Assembly (NCBI GenBank): GCA_905193725.1
Contig: CAJJPW010000069.1
Span: 1 to 9,679 of the forward strand
Source: an uncultured Eubacteriales bacterium
GTDB taxonomy: Bacteria > Bacillota > Clostridia > Christensenellales > Christensenellaceae
Length of the DNA: 9,679 bases
Direction of reading: 5' to 3'
The notes below the pieces were generated by a model. The model was not told the origin of the DNA. It searched no databases and worked only from the letters and a program-made list of their open reading frames with translations. Position 1 is the stretch's first letter. Each line of letters opens with the position of its first letter. Of this stretch, positions 6,473 to 9,679 are shown piece by piece. A program made the translations under genes and the position numbers.

Positions 6473-6826
6473 ATGGATAAACAACAATTAATCGAAGCAA
6501 TTGAGCAGATGAATGTTCTTGAATTAGCAGAATTAGTAAAAGAGTTAGAAGAGAAATTCGGCGTAAGCGCAGCAGCTCCTGCAGCTGGCGGTGCAGCAGC
6601 AGCTGAAGAAGAAAAGACCGAGTTCGATGTAGTATTAAAAGCAGCTGGCGCTGAGAAGATCAAGGTTATCAAAGTGGTTAGAGAGATCACTGGCCTTGGC
6701 CTGAAAGAAGCAAAAGAGGCGGTTGATGGCGCTCCTACTACTTTAAAGGAAGGCATCAGCAAAGAAGATGCAGAAAAATATGCAAACCAATTAAAAGAAG
6801 TTGGAGCAGACGTAGAAGTAAAATAA
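6473..6826 (+). CDS. rplL: 50S ribosomal protein L7/L12
   Basis: L7/L12 is the multi-copy stalk protein that recruits EF-Tu, EF-G, IF2 and RF3 and stimulates their GTPase activity. The product has 117 residues, a little under the usual 120-125. The N-terminal dimerisation domain is at 1-30. The Ala/Gly-rich flexible hinge is at about 31-48 ([13 protein letters not shown]), and the factor-binding C-terminal domain at 49-117 carries [21 protein letters not shown] has AGGAGG at 6458-6463, 9 bp upstream. A strong terminator follows 41 bp after the stop, and rpoB does not follow, which is unusual. Confidence 0.97.
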   Translation: MDKQQLIEAIEQMNVLELAELVKELEEKFGVSAAAPAAGGAAAAEEEKTEFDVVLKAAGAEKIKVIKVVREITGLGLKEAKEAVDGAPTTLKEGISKEDAEKYANQLKEVGADVEVK

Positions 6827-6867
6827 GCGCTGCTGGCAATAGAAATTTTGCAAAAAATCGAGATGAG

Positions 6868-6902
6868 AAAAAGTATACTACTGATGGGTGGTATACTTTT
6901 TT
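6868..6902 (+). terminator. Rho-independent terminator after rplL
   Basis: AAAAAGTATAC (6868-6878) pairs perfectly with GTATACTTTTT (6891-6901), an 11-bp stem with a 12-nt loop, and six Ts end at 6902. It closes the ribosomal-protein cluster before lon. Confidence 0.9.
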
Positions 6903-6954
6903 GTTTATTGAAATTGGCTCTATAGAAGAGATGGGGAAAGGAAAGCTACTTGAC

Positions 6955-6984
6955 TTGCAAATAATAGCAATTTTGGGGTATAAT
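6955..6984 (+). promoter_or_regulatory. Probable sigma-A promoter for lon
   Basis: A perfect -10 TATAAT at 6979-6984 has a weaker -35, TTGCAA at 6955-6960, 18 bp upstream. A better-looking TTGACT at 6950-6955 would leave 23 bp and is too far. The start of transcription is expected near 6991, leaving a leader of about 70 nt. I see no CIRCE or CtsR heptad repeat nearby. Confidence 0.65.
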
Positions 6985-7048
6985 ATGATACGCTATATAT
7001 TTGATGCGTTATGAATACCATAGGCAGTGGATTTGCTAGATATATGAA

Positions 7049-7054
7049 AGGAGG
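7049..7054 (+). promoter_or_regulatory. Ribosome binding site that decides the lon start
   Basis: AGGAGG is 9 bp upstream of TTG 7064, but 18 bp upstream of the in-frame ATG at 7073. TTG is therefore preferred. Confidence 0.65.
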
Positions 7055-7063
7055 GCATGTGTT

Positions 7064-9403
7064 TTGGAAAACATGAATGCACTTACTACAAAGACATTAC
7101 CTGTCGTAGCCCTGCGAGGTCTTGTTGTATTTCCATATATGGTGTTGCATTTTGATGTGGGAAGGGAAATCTCCATCAATGCTTTAAAAGCCGCGATGGA
7201 TCTAAACCAGGAGGTTTTTCTGGTGGCGCAAAAAGATCTCCGTGTGGAAAATCCGGGATACGATGATTTACATAAAGTGGGGACGATCTCCAGGATCAAA
7301 CAAATTCTCAAAATGCCTGGCGATACCTATCGGGTGTTGGTAGAGGGGAAAAAACGAGCTGTCATTGTACAGCCGCTGGAGAGCAAAGAGTATTTTATCG
7401 CCCAAGTTGAGATAAGAGATTACCATATGAGTTTGGATGAGATTACCAAAGAGGCATATCTGCGCAATCTAATTGAGATTTTCGAATCCTATGTGGCGCA
7501 AAATCCCAGAATTTCACCAGAGTCGGTGATGGCTATTTCCGAACTCAACGATCTAGATCGGGTGTGTGATTTGATTGCAGGACAAGTGGTGGTCAAGCAA
7601 GAAGAAAAGCAGATGTTGCTGGAATGCCTGGACCCTGTAGAGCGCTGTGAGCATCTCTGTGATATCATCACTAAAGAGAAGCAAATTCTCAAATTGGAGA
7701 AGTCTATTTCCCACAAAGTGGCAAAGAAAATTGAAAAGAGCCAAAAGGAATACTATTTAAAAGAACAGATCAAAGTGATCCAAAATGAGCTGGGGGATTT
7801 TGACCTGGACGCCAACGAAATAGAGGAATTGAAAGAGCGAATCAAACTGACGCCTTTGAGTGCAGAGGCCAGAGAAAAGTGCAAGAAAGAGCTGTCTCGT
7901 ATGACGAAAATGGCACCTGGGTCGCCGGAAATCAGCATCATCCGCAGTTATATTGACTGGATACTCAGCCTGCCATGGGGCATTTATAAGTCGGAGGAGA
8001 TCGATCTGCGGAAGGCCAAAAAGATACTAGAAGAAGAGCACTATGGTTTGGCTAAAGTAAAGGAACGGATACTAGAGTACTTGGCAGTGCGCAAATTAAA
8101 AAGCGATATGAAAGGGCCCATTCTCTGCTTTGCAGGCCCTCCTGGAGTGGGGAAGACCTCGATTGCTCACTCCATTGCCCATGCTATGGGCAGGGACTTT
8201 GTGCGCATGTCGCTGGGAGGTGTGAAAGACGAAGCGGAAATTCGCGGACACCGCCGGACGTATATTGGCGCCATCCCGGGGAGAATCATCTCCTCTATTC
8301 GGCAGGCCAAGAGCATGAACCCGGTGTTCCTTCTGGACGAAATCGATAAGATGTCCAGCGACTTTAAGGGAGATCCAGCTTCTGCCATGCTGGAAGTACT
8401 CGACCCGGAGATCAACTCTACTTTTCGGGATCATTATCTAGATATTGACTTTGACCTCTCGGATGTGGTGTTTTTGACCACAGCTAACGACGTTTACAAT
8501 ATTCCTGCGCCTTTGTACGACAGGATGGAGATCATTGAGATCAGCAGCTATACTGAGGAGGAAAAGCTCAACATCGCGCTGCGGCATTTAGTGCCCAAAC
8601 AGCTCAAAGAGCATGGACTCACGAAGGAACGCGTGGCGATTACCCGCAATGCCATTGGGGAAGTGATCTCCAAATACACTGCCGAGAGCGGTGTGCGAAG
8701 CCTAGAACGGCAGATTGGCGCCATTGTGAGAAAAGCAGCTGTGAAAATGATTGAGGACAACTGCGAAAAGATCACGGTAGGCAAAAAAGACGTGGAAAAA
8801 TATCTGGGCAAACCTCGAATTCATGGGGATAAAATTCCCTCTAGCGACCAAGTGGGGGTCGTTACGGGGCTAGCTTGGACGGCTTATGGTGGGCAAATAC
8901 TGCCCGTGGAAGTAGGCGTATTAGACGGCACCGGGCAGGTGGAAATGACCGGCCAGCTAGGCGATGTGATGAAAGAGTCCGCAAAGACGGCGATTAGTTT
9001 TGTTCGCTCGATTGCGGGCAAGCTCAACCTGGATGCAGATTTCTTTGCGAAAAGAGATATCCACATTCACATCCCGGAAGGAGCGATTCCCAAAGATGGA
9101 CCATCTGCTGGCGTCACCATGGTAACGGCGATCGTCTCGGCGGTTACCAATACCAAAGTAGACCGCTTTGTGGCCATGACGGGAGAGGTCACTCTCACAG
9201 GCCGTGTGTTGGCAATTGGCGGACTCAAGGAGAAGACGTTGGCAGCATTGCGCAGTGGGGTAAAAAAGGTGATCATCCCCAAAGCCAATAAAAGGGATAT
9301 GGAAGAGCTGCCGGAAATCGTGAAAAAATCCATGGAATTTAAGATGGTAGATAGAGTGGAAGATGTGCTGAAAATAGCTTTAAAAAAGGATGTAGAAGCA
9401 TAA
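7064..9403 (+). CDS. lon: ATP-dependent protease LonA
   Basis: Lon is a cytoplasmic ring-shaped ATPase-protease that degrades misfolded and some regulatory proteins. The product has 779 residues, close to the usual 780-810. The substrate-binding N-terminal domain begins LPVVALRGLVVFP and covers about 10-205, followed by a helical linker. In the AAA+ module, Walker A GPPGVGKT is at 358-365 and the Walker B acidic pair Asp425-Glu426 sits in LLDEIDKM. In the C-terminal protease domain, the catalytic Ser681 is in PKDGPSAG and Lys722 in GGLKEKTLAA, forming the Ser-Lys dyad. The domain order and the soluble N-terminus make it LonA, not membrane LonB. It starts with TTG by ribosome binding site spacing; ATG 7073 is the alternative and costs three residues. 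It lies behind its own promoter and upstream of engB. Confidence 0.97.
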   Translation: MENMNALTTKTLPVVALRGLVVFPYMVLHFDVGREISINALKAAMDLNQEVFLVAQKDLRVENPGYDDLHKVGTISRIKQILKMPGDTYRVLVEGKKRAVIVQPLESKEYFIAQVEIRDYHMSLDEITKEAYLRNLIEIFESYVAQNPRISPESVMAISELNDLDRVCDLIAGQVVVKQEEKQMLLECLDPVERCEHLCDIITKEKQILKLEKSISHKVAKKIEKSQKEYYLKEQIKVIQNELGDFDLDANEIEELKERIKLTPLSAEAREKCKKELSRMTKMAPGSPEISIIRSYIDWILSLPWGIYKSEEIDLRKAKKILEEEHYGLAKVKERILEYLAVRKLKSDMKGPILCFAGPPGVGKTSIAHSIAHAMGRDFVRMSLGGVKDEAEIRGHRRTYIGAIPGRIISSIRQAKSMNPVFLLDEIDKMSSDFKGDPASAMLEVLDPEINSTFRDHYLDIDFDLSDVVFLTTANDVYNIPAPLYDRMEIIEISSYTEEEKLNIALRHLVPKQLKEHGLTKERVAITRNAIGEVISKYTAESGVRSLERQIGAIVRKAAVKMIEDNCEKITVGKKDVEKYLGKPRIHGDKIPSSDQVGVVTGLAWTAYGGQILPVEVGVLDGTGQVEMTGQLGDVMKESAKTAISFVRSIAGKLNLDADFFAKRDIHIHIPEGAIPKDGPSAGVTMVTAIVSAVTNTKVDRFVAMTGEVTLTGRVLAIGGLKEKTLAALRSGVKKVIIPKANKRDMEELPEIVKKSMEFKMVDRVEDVLKIALKKDVEA

Positions 9404-9537
9404 AGGCAAATCTGATATCTCTAGAGGCCTGCTGGTAAAGAAGCGCACTGAGTTAAAACGCTTGAAGCATAGCCCGATCATAGAAGGATAAAACAAGAAA
9501 ACGAAGATGAGGGAAAAAGGAAGGGGGTGCCGTTGCA

Positions 9538-9679
9538 ATGGAAATCAAACAGGCCGCATTTTATAAGAGCATGCAATCTCGCCAATCGTATCCGGGAGGA
9601 GAGCTGCCGGAGATCGCCTTTGCGGGGAAATCCAATGTGGGAAAATCATCTCTGATCAACGGGCTGATGAACCGGAAAT
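9538..9679 (+). CDS. engB: Ribosome biogenesis GTP-binding protein EngB/YsxC (3' end missing)
   Basis: EngB (YsxC/YihA) is an essential small GTPase needed for late assembly of the 50S subunit. Only the first 47 codons are inside the window. The start [12 protein letters not shown] leads to [20 protein letters not shown], which holds the G1/P-loop GKSNVGKSS typical of this family. ATG 9538 has AAGGGGGTG at 9521-9529, 8 bp upstream. The 134-bp gap after lon contains no terminator or convincing promoter, so it is probably cotranscribed with lon; lon-engB is a common pair in Bacillota. A full-length protein would be about 200 residues. Confidence 0.93.
   Translation, partial: MEIKQAAFYKSMQSRQSYPGGELPEIAFAGKSNVGKSSLINGLMNRK

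Noticed and set aside
5956..6762. A 268-codon minus-strand frame opposite rplJ and rplL
   Set aside because: The Ala/Ser-rich translation is the reverse of the L12 hinge and L10 codons; it is a shadow of two clear ribosomal-protein genes.
9462..9492. Promoter for engB (TTGAAG with GATAAA)
   Set aside because: The spacing is 19 bp with poor -35 and -10 matches; cotranscription with lon is simpler.
1..9679. A novel defence, mobile or biosynthetic system
   Set aside because: Every stretch with coding character belongs to a well-known housekeeping family, and no gap exceeds 250 bases.

Overview
This window is core housekeeping DNA, with every gene on the + strand. It most likely comes from a Bacillota (Firmicutes) genome of the class Clostridia. 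The signs are strong AGGAGG-type ribosome binding sites, sigma-A promoters with 17-bp spacers, an L10 leader RNA with an attenuator before rplJ, a zinc-ribbon L33, a lon-engB pair and moderate GC. The genus cannot be fixed from the sequence alone.

Layout: (1) 1-3083 is the tail of a str operon: fusA (5' end outside the window), then tuf, closed by a strong intrinsic terminator. (2) 3084-6902 is a secE/nusG/ribosomal-protein cluster: a strong promoter and a terminator-like hairpin just after the predicted +1, then rpmG, secE, nusG, rplK, rplA, rplJ and rplL, closed by a second strong terminator. Inside this cluster are two RNA elements that resemble the L1-binding part of 23S rRNA, one before rplK and one before rplA. 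A second promoter with an L10 leader and attenuator precedes rplJ. (3) 6903-9679 holds a promoter, the LonA protease gene and the start of the ribosome-assembly GTPase gene engB.

The products work together in translation and protein handling. EF-G and EF-Tu drive elongation. L33, L11, L1, L10 and L7/L12 belong to the 50S subunit, and L11/L10/L12 form the stalk base and stalk that recruit EF-G and EF-Tu. NusG acts on transcribing RNA polymerase, SecE is part of the SecYEG translocon, Lon degrades damaged proteins, and EngB assists 50S assembly.

I found no mobile element, CRISPR array, defence system or tRNA/rRNA gene. The points worth a second look are regulatory or evolutionary: rpoB does not follow rplL; a 19-nt tandem duplication sits in the apical part of the L10 leader; there are two L1-like operators in one operon; a terminator-like hairpin lies at the very 5' end of the rpmG-secE-nusG transcript; and tuf avoids T-ending codons, unlike all its neighbours.
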